Shown here: positions 19,960 through 28,039 of the stretch, piece after piece | How positions within the stretch are numbered: position 1 is the first letter of the stretch | Layout: each line of letters starts with the position of its first letter | NCBI GenBank assembly: GCA_030538605.1 | Contig: JAUNTQ010000004.1 | Span: 27,639 to 91,638 of the forward strand | Direction of reading: 5' to 3' | Source of the DNA: Pseudomonadota bacterium | GTDB lineage: Bacteria; Pseudomonadota; Gammaproteobacteria; Burkholderiales; Burkholderiaceae_C | Length of the DNA: 64,000 bases | Notes under the pieces: model-generated | What the model saw: only the letters and a program-made list of their open reading frames with translations | What the model was told of the DNA's origin: nothing | Databases searched by the model: none | Translations under genes and position numbers: made by a program

Positions 19960-20484
19960 CCGGCGCTGACGCGCCATGACGAATGACAAATGACGAAAGC
20001 CGCTGTGCAAAGCGGGTCATTTGTCATGCGCTCGCCAGAGCGCAGTCATTCGTCATCGCTTCAGGTCAGCAGCAACCCCGTAGGCTGGGTAGAGCCGAAG
20101 GCGAAACCCAGCGTTCTGGTTGGGCCTGCTGCTGTGGCGCGCATGGCAGAGCCGGCGGCAATGACCGGCGCTGACGCGCCATGACGAATGACAAATGACG
20201 AAAGCCGCTGTGCAAAGCGGGTCATTTGTCATGCGCTCGCCAGAGCGCAGTCATTCGTCATCGCTTCAGGTCAGCAGCAACCCCGTAGGCTGGGTAGAGC
20301 CGAAGGCGAAACCCAGCGTTCTGGTTGGGCCTGCTGCTGTGGCGCGCATGGCAGAGCCGGCGGCAATGACCGGCGCTGACGCGCCATGACGAATGACAAA
20401 TGACGAAAGCCGCTGTGCAAAGCGGGTCATTTGTCATGCGCTCGCCAGAGCGCAGTCATTCGTCATCGCTTCAGGTCAGCAGCA
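19916..20484. repeat. 205-bp tandem repeat, 2.8 copies, joining two convergent gene ends
   Basis: Copies start at 19916, 20121 and 20326 and look identical. Each unit has the last coding bases and stop of the MFS gene, then a palindromic unit (ATGACGAATGACAAATGAC with its inverse GTCATTTGTCAT and GTCATTCGTCAT). The final 14 bases of the glycerate kinase gene follow, then a 46-bp linker that matches half of the palindrome at 13329-13412. The last copy stops before the linker and runs into the real kinase gene. This is a recent tandem duplication of a gene-gene junction. Confidence 0.95.
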
Positions 20485-21826
20485 GCGCGCGAAAGTCGTT
20501 CACGTTGGTGTGCGTGGGGCCGGTGACGACCAGATCGCCCAGCGCGTCGAAAAAGCCATAGGCATCGTGCCGCGCGATGTGCTCGGCCAGCGCCAGCCCG
20601 CTGGCGGCGGCGCGGGCCAGCGTGTCGGGGGTGACGAAGGCGCCGGCGTTGTCCTGCACGCCGTCGATGCCGTCGGTATCAGCCGCCAGCGCCCACACGC
20701 CGGGTTCGCCCTGCAGGGCGAGCGCCAGCCCCAGGCAAAACTCGCCCGCCCGTCCGCCGCGCCCGGCTTGGCTGCCCGGCGTGTCGGCCGGTGCCGGCGT
20801 GCCCAGCGTCACCGTGGTTTCGCCCCCGCTGAGGATGACGCAGGGCCGCTCGAACGCGCCGTGCCCGCGCGCGGCAGCGCGTGCCAGTGCGCCATGCATG
20901 CGGCCAATGTCCATCGACTCGCCCTCGATGTCGTCGCCCAGCACGTAGGCGCGCAAGCCCGCCGCGCGCGCGGCATCGGCAGCGGCGCGCAACGCCTGAA
21001 GCGGCGTGGCCACCAGCCGCGCGGCATGGCCTTGCAGGCGCGCGTCGCCGGGCTTGGGCGTTTCCAGCGCGCCGTTTTCCAGCGCGGTGCGCACGGCGGC
21101 AGGCAGGTCGATGCGGTGGCGGCGGGCCACGGCCAGCGCGTCGGCGCAGGTGCTTTCGTCGGGCACGGTGGGGCCGCTGGCAATGACCGACAGCGCATCG
21201 CCCGGCACGTCGCTGATGGCCAGCGTGAGCACGCGCGCCGGTGCGCAGGCTGCTGCCAGCCGGCCGCCCTTGATGCCCGAGAGGTGCTTGCGCAGCGCGT
21301 TCATTTCGTGAATGCCCGCGCCGCTGGCCAGCAGCGCGCGGTTGATGCGCTGCTTGTCCGCCAGCGTCAGCCCCGGCGCGGGCAGCGTCAGCAGGGCCGA
21401 GCCGCCGCCCGAGATCAGGCACAGCACCAGGTCATCCGCCGTCAGCCCCTCTGTCAGCGCCAGCATGCGGCGCGCAGCCGCCTCGCCCGCCGCATCGGGC
21501 ACCGGGTGCCCGGCCTCGACCACCTCGATGCGCTCGGCCAGCCCCGGCGGGCGCGGCGGCGTGTGGCCGTGGCGCGTGACCACCAGGCCCGACAGCGGCG
21601 CGTGCGCAGGCCAGGCGGCCTCCAGCGCATGCGCCATCGCCCCGGCGGCCTTGCCCGCGCCCAGCACCAGCGTGCGGCCCGCAGGCGGCGGCGGCAGATG
21701 CGCTGCCAGCACCTTTGCCGGCAGGGCGCGGGCAATCGCCACATCAAGCAGATGACGCAAAAACGCCCGCGGCTGTTGCGCGGGCGAGGGGGTGGTGGCG
21801 TGGAGCCGGGTGGCAGGTGTTTGCAT
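20471..21826 (-). CDS. Glycerate 2-kinase (class II, MOFRL family)
   Basis: 451 residues from the ATG at 21826. The N-terminal Rossmann-like domain shows LVLGAGKAAGAMAHALE, then LCLISGGGSALLTLP, NALRKHLSGIKGGRLA and VIASGPTVPD. The C-terminal MOFRL domain has CVILSGGETTVTLG, EFCLGLALAL and AADTDGIDGVQDNAGA. The enzyme phosphorylates glycerate to 2-phosphoglycerate in the cytoplasm, in glyoxylate or hydroxypyruvate assimilation; older annotations call this family hydroxypyruvate reductase. It converges on the MFS gene, and its last codons (RALLLT) overlap the third copy of the tandem repeat. Confidence 0.92.
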   Translation of the reverse strand: MQTPATRLHATTPSPAQQPRAFLRHLLDVAIARALPAKVLAAHLPPPPAGRTLVLGAGKAAGAMAHALEAAWPAHAPLSGLVVTRHGHTPPRPPGLAERIEVVEAGHPVPDAAGEAAARRMLALTEGLTADDLVLCLISGGGSALLTLPAPGLTLADKQRINRALLASGAGIHEMNALRKHLSGIKGGRLAAACAPARVLTLAISDVPGDALSVIASGPTVPDESTCADALAVARRHRIDLPAAVRTALENGALETPKPGDARLQGHAARLVATPLQALRAAADAARAAGLRAYVLGDDIEGESMDIGRMHGALARAAARGHGAFERPCVILSGGETTVTLGTPAPADTPGSQAGRGGRAGEFCLGLALALQGEPGVWALAADTDGIDGVQDNAGAFVTPDTLARAAASGLALAEHIARHDAYGFFDALGDLVVTGPTHTNVNDFRALLLT

Positions 21827-21879
21827 GGTCAGCCGAATCTACACGCCTGCTGTTGGTGGGATTTTCTTTTAAAAAATGT

Positions 21880-21955
21880 AGCTGCTTGCGTATGAAATCC
21901 ATCATTTTTAAAATAGATCGAATTAAAAATGTTGTATTTCATACGGTAAAAGCTA
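21880..21955. repeat. AGCTGCTTGCG-type AT-rich palindrome
   Basis: The left arm carries AGCTGCTTGCGTATGAAAT and the right arm ATTTCATACG, ending in AAAGCT. It lies upstream of the glycerate kinase gene and is the same repeat family as at 13490 and 17956, with a more degenerate right arm. Confidence 0.6.
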
Positions 21956-21983
21956 TGGTTTTAGATGATTGCGGCCAAAAGAA

Positions 21984-22013
21984 AACCCGCACGCTCGTGA
22001 GAGGGTGCGGGTT
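21984..22013 (-). terminator. Intrinsic terminator of tRNA-Thr
   Basis: A 9-bp stem (AACCCGCAC with GTGCGGGTT) is followed, on the minus strand, by TTTTCTTTT. It lies just past the 3' end of tRNA-Thr. Confidence 0.85.
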
Positions 22014-22019
22014 GAGGTG

Positions 22020-22095
22020 TGGTGCCGACTGCCGGGATCGAACTGGCGACCTACGCGTTACGAGTGCGTTGCTCTACCAACTGAGCTAAGTCGGC
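22020..22095 (-). tRNA. tRNA-Thr (anticodon CGT)
   Basis: 76 nt on the minus strand with encoded CCA. The acceptor stem GCCGACT pairs with AGTCGGC, the D arm AGCTCAGTTGGTAGAGC is standard, and the anticodon loop CTCGTAA gives CGT. Two A.C oppositions are visible, one at the bottom of the anticodon stem (31-39) and one in the T stem (52-62). The remaining pairs are sound, so it looks functional. Confidence 0.93.
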
Positions 22096-22200
22096 TGAAA
22101 ACTTTTGAACCCGCGAGTATAGCGCGTCGCGAACACCGACCTGGAAGGCCCGGCACGCCAATAGACTGGCACGTTCATTGGCTGACGAAGGAGAAGCGCC

Positions 22201-23112
22201 ATGCTCAAGCTTGACCACATACAAGACGCCCATGCCTTGCTGAACGGCCCCGATGCGCCACGCCTGCCCACGCGCCGTGCGGCGGTGGCCGTGGGGCTGG
22301 GGGCGGGCTACGCGGCGGCGGCGCTGCCGGTGATGGCGCAAACGGTGGTGCATACGCCCGCCGACGGGCTCACGGCAGGGCCGGTTCGCATCGACGTGAA
22401 CGGCTTTGCGCTGCCGGCTTATCGCGCCCAGCCTGCGGGCACAAAGGGGCTGCCGGTGGTGCTGGTGCTGTCTGAGATCTTCGGCGTGCATGCCTACATC
22501 CAGGACACGGTGCGGCGACTGGCGCGGGCGGGTTATCTGGCGGTGGCGCCCGAGCTGTTCGTGCGCCAGGGCGATGCAGCGGCTTACACCGAGATGCCCA
22601 GGCTCATCAGCGAGGTCATTGCCAAAGTGCCCGATGCGCAGGTGCTGGCCGATCTGGATGCCACCGTGGCCTGGGCCGCTGCGCATGGCGGCGACACCCG
22701 CAGGCTGGGCGTGACCGGCTTTTGCTGGGGCGGCCGCCAGACGTGGCTGTATGCCGCGCACAACCCGCAGGTGAAGGCCGGCGTGGCCTGGTATGGCCGG
22801 CTGGTGGGCGAAGCCACCGCACTGGCGCCGCGCCACCCGGTGGATGTGGCGGGCCGCTTGCATGGCCCGGTGCTGGGCCTGTATGGCGGGGCCGACACCG
22901 GGATTCCGCTGGAGACGGTGGAGCGGATGAAGGCGGCGCTGGCCGCAGCGGGCGAGCGGGGCAACGCGGCGGCCCGTGCATCGACCTTCGTGGTGTATCC
23001 CGATGCGCCGCACGCGTTTCACGCCGACTATCGCCCGAGCTATCGGCAGGCGGCGGCAGACGATGGCTGGAAGCGCGCGCTGGCGTGGTTGCAGCAGCAC
23101 GGCGTGGTCTGA
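22201..23112 (+). CDS. Dienelactone hydrolase family protein with Tat-like leader
   Basis: 303 residues; GAAGGAGAAGCGCC precedes the ATG. The first 48 residues contain a twin-arginine pair (PTRRAAVAVGLGAGYAAAALP) and a likely cleavage at VMAQ, after a rather long n-region, so Tat export is inferred. The alpha/beta-hydrolase body has the dienelactone hydrolase signature: the nucleophile Cys in GVTGFCWGGR, an acidic residue near LYGGADTGIP, and the His in DAPHAFHADYRPSY. The family hydrolyses cyclic ester bonds in aromatic degradation. The natural substrate here is unknown. It is divergent from tRNA-Thr. Confidence 0.88.
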   Translation: MLKLDHIQDAHALLNGPDAPRLPTRRAAVAVGLGAGYAAAALPVMAQTVVHTPADGLTAGPVRIDVNGFALPAYRAQPAGTKGLPVVLVLSEIFGVHAYIQDTVRRLARAGYLAVAPELFVRQGDAAAYTEMPRLISEVIAKVPDAQVLADLDATVAWAAAHGGDTRRLGVTGFCWGGRQTWLYAAHNPQVKAGVAWYGRLVGEATALAPRHPVDVAGRLHGPVLGLYGGADTGIPLETVERMKAALAAAGERGNAAARASTFVVYPDAPHAFHADYRPSYRQAAADDGWKRALAWLQQHGVV

Positions 23113-23172
23113 CAAACGTCTTTTCGCCCCTGCCGCAAGGCAGCGAGGTGCGCGCGTCTGGCGCTGCTGGAG

Positions 23173-23526
23173 CTATAGCACGTCGCCGATGCGCTCGACC
23201 GGGCGGCCGAGCCGCGCGCCTTGCGGCGTGACGACGATGGGGCGCTCGATCAGCACGGGCGAAGCCTGCATGGCGGCGGCAAGCTGTGCGTCGGTGAGCT
23301 GCGGGTTGTCCAGGCCCTGCGCCAGGTATTCGGGCTGCTTGGTGCGCAGCAGCGCGCGCAGTGGCTCGCCGGTGGCGCGCGCGATGGCCATCAGCTCGCC
23401 CTGCGTGGGCGGCGTTTTCAGGTATTCGACGATGGCGGGCTCGATGCCGCGCTCGCGCAGCAGCGCAAGCGCCTTGCGCGAGGTGCTGCACTGGGGGTTG
23501 TGATAGAGGGTGACGGTGGGGTGCAT
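23173..23526 (-). CDS. arsC: Arsenate reductase, glutaredoxin-dependent ArsC family
   Basis: 117 residues from the ATG at 23526. The N-terminal motif LYHNPQCSTSRKALALL holds the catalytic Cys. The C-terminal half has SPVLIERPIVVTPQGARLGRP, with the Arg residues conserved in the ArsC/Spx fold. It reduces arsenate to arsenite using glutathione and glutaredoxin; a few relatives have other or unknown roles. It lies about 50 bases after the lipase gene on the same strand and may be co-transcribed with it. It is unrelated in fold to the arsC of the operon at 51 kb. Confidence 0.85.
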   Translation of the reverse strand: MHPTVTLYHNPQCSTSRKALALLRERGIEPAIVEYLKTPPTQGELMAIARATGEPLRALLRTKQPEYLAQGLDNPQLTDAQLAAAMQASPVLIERPIVVTPQGARLGRPVERIGDVL

Positions 23527-23576
23527 GCCGGCATTGTGGCGCGCCACACGTTGCGCAACCCTTGCGCGCCGCCGCG

Positions 23577-25040
23577 TCAGCGTGGCGAGGCGGCCAGCAC
23601 GGTGTCGAAGAAGCCGCGCACGGCCACGCCGCAGAAGGCGGGCACCAGCCCGCCGTGGTAGGCCAGCAGCACTTTTTCCTCGGGGCTGTTGCCGGCGGCG
23701 TCGGGGTCGCTGGCCACGGCCTGCTTGGCTTGGGCGAAGGCGTTGGCCAGGGGGGTGCCCACGGTAGTGGGGTCTTCCACGTCCATGCGGGTGATGAGGG
23801 CCTGCGCGCCTTGCGCGTGGAAGTAGCTCTCGGCTTCGAGGGTGTTGGCGCCAAACACCACGGGGTCGGCCGCGCCGTAGCAAAGGGCCATGGGGCGCGC
23901 GGGGGTGAAGTTGCGCAGGTCGTTGCGCTCGGCAGCGGCCCACAGCGGGTGCGCGGGCTGGGTCATGGCGGCATGGCGGTAGCTGTCGCGGATCAGGAAG
24001 GGCGAGCCCACGCCAGCGGCGAACACGGCGTCCATGGGTGTGCCGGCTTCCAGCGCGCCGCCACTGAACAAATAGGGCGGCAGCTGCCCCGTGGCCAGCA
24101 GCGTGCCGAAGGGGGTGGTGCCGGGCAGCAGGGTGGGCACGGTGGCGGCGTAGGCGTCTTCATAGGCCTCGGCGGGCGTGGCGTAGAGGTTGCCGTAGGC
24201 GTGTTGCCAGCTCGTCATGAGCAGGGGCGTGAAGCCGGTGGCGCCCAGGTTGACACCGCCCGCAAACACCGTGCGCAGCATGCTTGACAGCGCGTAAGGC
24301 CCGGACATGGGGCCCGCCGCAAGCAGGCGGAATTCGCCGCTCAAGTCGGCCTGCTGCATGGCGCGCGCGGTGGCCATGGCGACGTGGCCGCCTTGCGAGT
24401 AGCCGCTGACCAGCACCGCGCCCGATTCGCTGGTGCCCAGCTGCGCATAGCTTTGGCGCGCGGCGCGCAGGGCGTCCACCATGTCGGCGGACTGCTGCTC
24501 GGCGTTCAGATAGGGGTGGTAGCCGAGGGTGGAGACGTCGTAGCCCGCGTAGTTGGGCGCCACCACCAGATAACCCTGGCTGGCATACAGCGCCGTCAGC
24601 AGGCCGGCTTCGCCGTTGGCGGGGCTGGCCATGTTGTAGGCGCGGTCGAACGTGGTGCCGTGCGCATAGAGCAGCACCGGGCGCGCGCCACTGCACGCGG
24701 GGTCAGCGCCCTGCGGCACCATGACGGCGGCAGAGGCGTTGGTGGGTTCGGCGCGCCCGCCCACGGTGGCGTATGCCACATGCGCCAGCCGCACGCCGCA
24801 GCGCGGCGCGCCGCCCAGCGCCATCAGCTGCCTGCCCGCAGCGGTGGCGGCCAGCGCCGATTGCAGATCGGCCGCGCTGGCGAAAAGCGCCGTGGTGGTG
24901 GGGCCGGCCAGCAGCGCGCCGCGCGCAGGTGCGCCATCGTCAGGCGGGGTGTGGTCGTTGTTGCTGCTGCCGCCGCAGCCAGCCAGTCCGATGGTCAAGG
25001 TGGCGGCTGTCAGGGCGGAAAGGGCGAAGCGGGGGGTCAT
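23577..25040 (-). CDS. Lipoprotein lipase/esterase (alpha/beta hydrolase, secretory lipase-like)
   Basis: 487 residues from the ATG at 25040, where GAGGAGACACCCGC gives a strong ribosome site. The leader ends in IGLAGCGGSS, a lipobox, so the protein is predicted to be lipid-anchored. An Asn/Asp-rich linker follows. Catalytic elements of a serine hydrolase are visible: an oxyanion-like YAHGTTFDRAYN, the nucleophile in VSGYSQGGHVAMA, an acidic site in CYGAADPVV, and a C-terminal His in LAYHGGLVPAF. The overall layout resembles bacterial members of the secretory lipase family. The substrate is unknown, probably an ester of the cell surface or medium. Confidence 0.85.
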   Translation of the reverse strand: MTPRFALSALTAATLTIGLAGCGGSSNNDHTPPDDGAPARGALLAGPTTTALFASAADLQSALAATAAGRQLMALGGAPRCGVRLAHVAYATVGGRAEPTNASAAVMVPQGADPACSGARPVLLYAHGTTFDRAYNMASPANGEAGLLTALYASQGYLVVAPNYAGYDVSTLGYHPYLNAEQQSADMVDALRAARQSYAQLGTSESGAVLVSGYSQGGHVAMATARAMQQADLSGEFRLLAAGPMSGPYALSSMLRTVFAGGVNLGATGFTPLLMTSWQHAYGNLYATPAEAYEDAYAATVPTLLPGTTPFGTLLATGQLPPYLFSGGALEAGTPMDAVFAAGVGSPFLIRDSYRHAAMTQPAHPLWAAAERNDLRNFTPARPMALCYGAADPVVFGANTLEAESYFHAQGAQALITRMDVEDPTTVGTPLANAFAQAKQAVASDPDAAGNSPEEKVLLAYHGGLVPAFCGVAVRGFFDTVLAASPR

Positions 25041-25449
25041 GCGGGTGTCTCCTCGTGGGCGTGTGGTGCGCCTTGCGCTTGTCGCCCCATTATGTTGGGG
25101 GCCGCAGCCAGCATGGGCTGGGGAAAGTACGCAGCGCCGTGTGCGGCAGCTTGGTGGCCGCTGGGGAGGGCTAAAGATGAAAACCCCCTGAGCTGAGGAC
25201 GCAAAAAAAACCAAAAAATATCTGGCTGCTTCTTTCGCGCTCTTCGCGTCCGGCTGTTTCCAGAACAAAAAAAACCATAGCTGCTTGCGCTTCTTGAATC
25301 GTCATTTTGTAGTGATTAGGCTTGAGTTATGCTAAAAACCTGCGCTACAAGCTATCAAAAAAGCATGCTGCCGCACAAGCGCCGACATGCCGCTGCGTTA
25401 AGCTGCGCACCTGTTTTTTTTGCTCATCCCCTGCCAAGGATCAGACCCG
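25041..25449. repeat. Intergenic region with two repeat types
   Basis: This gap between the divergent lipase and methyltransferase genes holds no gene that I can support. A GAGGACGCAAAA ... TTCGCGTCCGG repeat lies at about 25194-25256. A degraded AGCTGCTTGCG palindrome lies at 25279-25355, its right arm reduced to GCGCTACAAGCT. Confidence 0.6.
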
Positions 25450-26457
25450 ATGACTTTTCCTCCCACACGGCGCGCCCTTCCGGGCGCGTTTGCGTGTCCG
25501 GGCGATGCATCTGCATCGCGCCGTGCCTTTCTCGCTGCCTCGGGCGGCATGGCCCTGGGCGGGCTGCTGGCTGCGCCCGCTGCATGGGGGCAGGCGAGCG
25601 GCGCCCCCGCCGCCGATGGCGCTTACGAGCCCAAGCGCGGCCAGTCGGGCAAGGACGTGATCTGGATCCCCACGCCCGATGCGCTGGTTGACCGCATGCT
25701 GCGCCTGGGCCAGCTCACGCCGCAGGACTTCGTGATGGACCTCGGCTCGGGCGACGGCAAGATCGTCATCGCCGCCGCGCTGCAAGGCGCGCGCGCCGAG
25801 GGCATCGAATACAACGGCGATCTGGTCGAGCTCTCGCGCCGCCGCGCCGCCGCCGCCGGCGTGGCAGAGCGCACCCGCTTCGAGCGCGCCGACATCTTCG
25901 CCTCCGACTTCAGCCGCGCCACCCTCATCACCCTCTACCTGCTGCCGCGCCTGAACCTGCGCCTGCGCCCGCGCCTGATGGCGCTGAAAGCCGGCACGCG
26001 CATCGTCTCGCACGAATTCCGCATGGGCAAATGGAAGCCCGACGAAACCTCCCGCGTGGGCTATGCCTCCATGCACCTGTGGCTGGTGCCCGCCAACGTG
26101 GGCGGCGATTGGCGGCTTGACTTCACCCAGGCCAGCGGCCCCGTGCAGGCCATGCTGGAGATGAAGCAGAGCTTTCAGCACCCCAGCGGCGTGGTGGGCT
26201 TCAGCCAGTTTGAAACCAGCCTGCGCGAGGCGCGCGTGGCCGGCAACGAGCTGCGCTTCGGCTTCATCGACGAAGACGGCCACCTGCGCCGCTTCTTGGG
26301 GCAAGTGAGCGGCGACACCCTCACCGGCACCGTGCAAAACCTCACCACGCGCGGGCCCGACACCCCTTTCACCGCCCGCCGCCTGGGCGCAGCCGCACCC
26401 ATCGAAGGCGCGGGCGAAGCGCCCGAGAGCGAAGCCGAATGGATGGGCGAAGAATGA
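25450..26457 (+). CDS. SAM-dependent methyltransferase-fold protein with Tat signal
   Basis: 335 residues from the ATG at 25450 (AAGGA about 10 bases upstream). A classical twin-arginine motif, ASRRAFLAASGGMALGG, at about residues 22-38 and an AWGQA cleavage site indicate Tat export. The class I methyltransferase fold follows: motif I DFVMDLGSGDGKIVIAA (about residue 95), then EGIEYNGDLVEL, RFERADIF and LYLLPRLNLRLRPRLM. The C-terminal 110 residues form a separate beta-rich part (WRLDFTQASG ...). SAM is not expected in the periplasm, so either the signal is not used or the fold has been reused. The gene overlaps the permease start by ATGA. Confidence 0.85.
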   Translation: MTFPPTRRALPGAFACPGDASASRRAFLAASGGMALGGLLAAPAAWGQASGAPAADGAYEPKRGQSGKDVIWIPTPDALVDRMLRLGQLTPQDFVMDLGSGDGKIVIAAALQGARAEGIEYNGDLVELSRRRAAAAGVAERTRFERADIFASDFSRATLITLYLLPRLNLRLRPRLMALKAGTRIVSHEFRMGKWKPDETSRVGYASMHLWLVPANVGGDWRLDFTQASGPVQAMLEMKQSFQHPSGVVGFSQFETSLREARVAGNELRFGFIDEDGHLRRFLGQVSGDTLTGTVQNLTTRGPDTPFTARRLGAAAPIEGAGEAPESEAEWMGEE

Positions 26458-27851
26458 ACACGCAGCGCAACATGGCCTCTTTCTCATCCCACCCCGCATC
26501 CGAATCCGTACAGCCCACGCAAACCCTGCGCATGCGCGAAGCGGTGGCCATCATCGTGGGCATCGTCATCGGCGCGGGCATCTTCAAGTCGCCCTCGCTG
26601 GTGGCGCAGTTCACCGGCTCGGTCGAATGGATGATCGCCGCCTGGGTCATGGGCGGCGTCGTCTCGCTCATCGGCGCGCTGTGCTACGCCGAGCTGGCCG
26701 CCGCCTGGCCGCATGCGGGCGGCGACTACCACTTCCTGCACCGCGCCTACGGGCGGCAGGTGTCCTTCCTGTTTGCCTGGGCGCGCTTTTCGGTCATCAC
26801 CACCGGCTCCATCGCGCTGCTCGGCTTTGTCTTTGGCGACTACATGAGCGCCGTGCTGCCGCTGGGCGAGCACGGCACCGCCATCTGGGCGGCGCTGTCC
26901 ATCGCCTTGCTCACCTGGGTCAACGTGCGCGGCATCCACGCCAGCGCAGGCGCGCAAAGCTGGCTCACCCTGGCCGAAGTGCTGGGCCTGGTGCTGGTGG
27001 TGGTGGCGGGCCTTTACCTGTGGCTGGGCAACGGCCACGCCATGCCCGTGGCCGAAGCCGCTGCGGCCGCGCCCGCTGCCAGCAGCATGCCCAGCCTTGG
27101 CATGCTGGGCCTGGCCATGGTGTTCGTGCTGCTCACCTACGGCGGCTGGAACGAGGCCGCCTACCTGAGCGCCGAGCTGCGCGGCTCGCGCCACGCCATC
27201 CTCTACGCGCTGGTCATCAGCCTGGTGTTTCTCACCGTGCTCTACGTGCTGGTCAACCTCGCCTACGTCTATGGCCTCGGTCTGCAAGGCATGGCGAAGA
27301 GCCAGGCCGTGGCGGCCGATCTGCTCAAGGTCGCCTTCGGGCGCACGGGCGAGACGCTGATCGCCCTCAGCGTGGCCGTGGCCGCGCTCACCTCCATCAA
27401 CGCCACCATGATCGTCGGCGCGCGCACCAACTTCGCCGTGGGCCGTGACTGGCCGCAGCTACACGTGCTGGGCCGCTGGCACCCCGAGCGCGGCGTGCCC
27501 ACCATGGCGCTGCTCACCCAGTCGGCCTTTGCACTGGCGCTGGTGCTGCTGGGCGGCGCACTGCGCAGCGGCTTCGAGACCATGGTCGAATACACCGCCC
27601 CCGTGTTCTGGACCTTCTTTTTGCTCAGCACCCTGGCGCTCATCGTGCTGCGCGTGAAAGAGCCCAACACCGAGCGCCCCTTCAAAGTGCCGCTCTACCC
27701 CGTCCTGCCCCTGGCCTTCGCCGCCGTATGCGCCTACATGCTGTGGTCATCACTCGTCTACGTGAAAACCGGCGCGCTGGTCGGCGTGGGCGTGCTGGCG
27801 GTGGGGGGGGTGCTGCTGGCGGTGTTGCAGCTGGGCAGGAAGAGCGGCTGA
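26454..27851 (+). CDS. APC-family amino acid permease
   Basis: 465 residues from the ATG at 26454, which overlaps the methyltransferase stop as ATGA and indicates translational coupling. Twelve hydrophobic segments are present. The N-terminal APC motif REAVAIIVGIVIGAGIFKSPS (first unwound helix) and the later GGWNEAAYLSAEL are typical of amino acid/polyamine/organocation exchangers. It acts in the inner membrane; the substrate is not visible. Coupling with an exported methyltransferase-like protein is unusual and may mean a shared substrate. It ends 20 bases before a bidirectional terminator. Confidence 0.87.
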   Translation: MNTQRNMASFSSHPASESVQPTQTLRMREAVAIIVGIVIGAGIFKSPSLVAQFTGSVEWMIAAWVMGGVVSLIGALCYAELAAAWPHAGGDYHFLHRAYGRQVSFLFAWARFSVITTGSIALLGFVFGDYMSAVLPLGEHGTAIWAALSIALLTWVNVRGIHASAGAQSWLTLAEVLGLVLVVVAGLYLWLGNGHAMPVAEAAAAAPAASSMPSLGMLGLAMVFVLLTYGGWNEAAYLSAELRGSRHAILYALVISLVFLTVLYVLVNLAYVYGLGLQGMAKSQAVAADLLKVAFGRTGETLIALSVAVAALTSINATMIVGARTNFAVGRDWPQLHVLGRWHPERGVPTMALLTQSAFALALVLLGGALRSGFETMVEYTAPVFWTFFLLSTLALIVLRVKEPNTERPFKVPLYPVLPLAFAAVCAYMLWSSLVYVKTGALVGVGVLAVGGVLLAVLQLGRKSG

Positions 27852-27870
27852 ACGCGCGTTCAAACCAACA

Positions 27871-27907
27871 AAAAAGCCGCCTGGTTCAGAAGAAGCAGGC
27901 GGCTTTT
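27871..27907. terminator. Bidirectional intrinsic terminator between permease and tRNA-Leu
   Basis: The stem GCCGCCTG (27876-27883) pairs with CAGGCGGC (27896-27903), with A-rich and T-rich flanks. It serves the plus-strand permease gene and the minus-strand tRNA-Leu. Confidence 0.88.
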
Positions 27908-27912
27908 GCATT

Positions 27913-27999
27913 TGGTGCCGGAGGCCGGAATCGAACCGGCACGCCATCGCTGGCGGGGGATTTTGAGTCCCCTGCGTCTACCTATTTCACCACTCCGGC
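27913..27999 (-). tRNA. tRNA-Leu (anticodon CAA)
   Basis: 87 nt on the minus strand with encoded CCA and the long variable arm of a class II tRNA. The acceptor GCCGGAG pairs with CTCCGGC. The anticodon loop CTCAAAA, on a GGGGA/TCCCC stem, gives CAA. Confidence 0.95.
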
Positions 28000-28039
28000 G
28001 ACGCGCTGGGAAGCCGGAAATTATGGCACAGTGCATCTC

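Noticed and set aside
20188..20389. Repeated 63-64-codon ORFs starting MTNDESRCAK and MTKAAVQSG
   Set aside because: They are read-through of palindromic repeat DNA within the tandem duplication, not genes.
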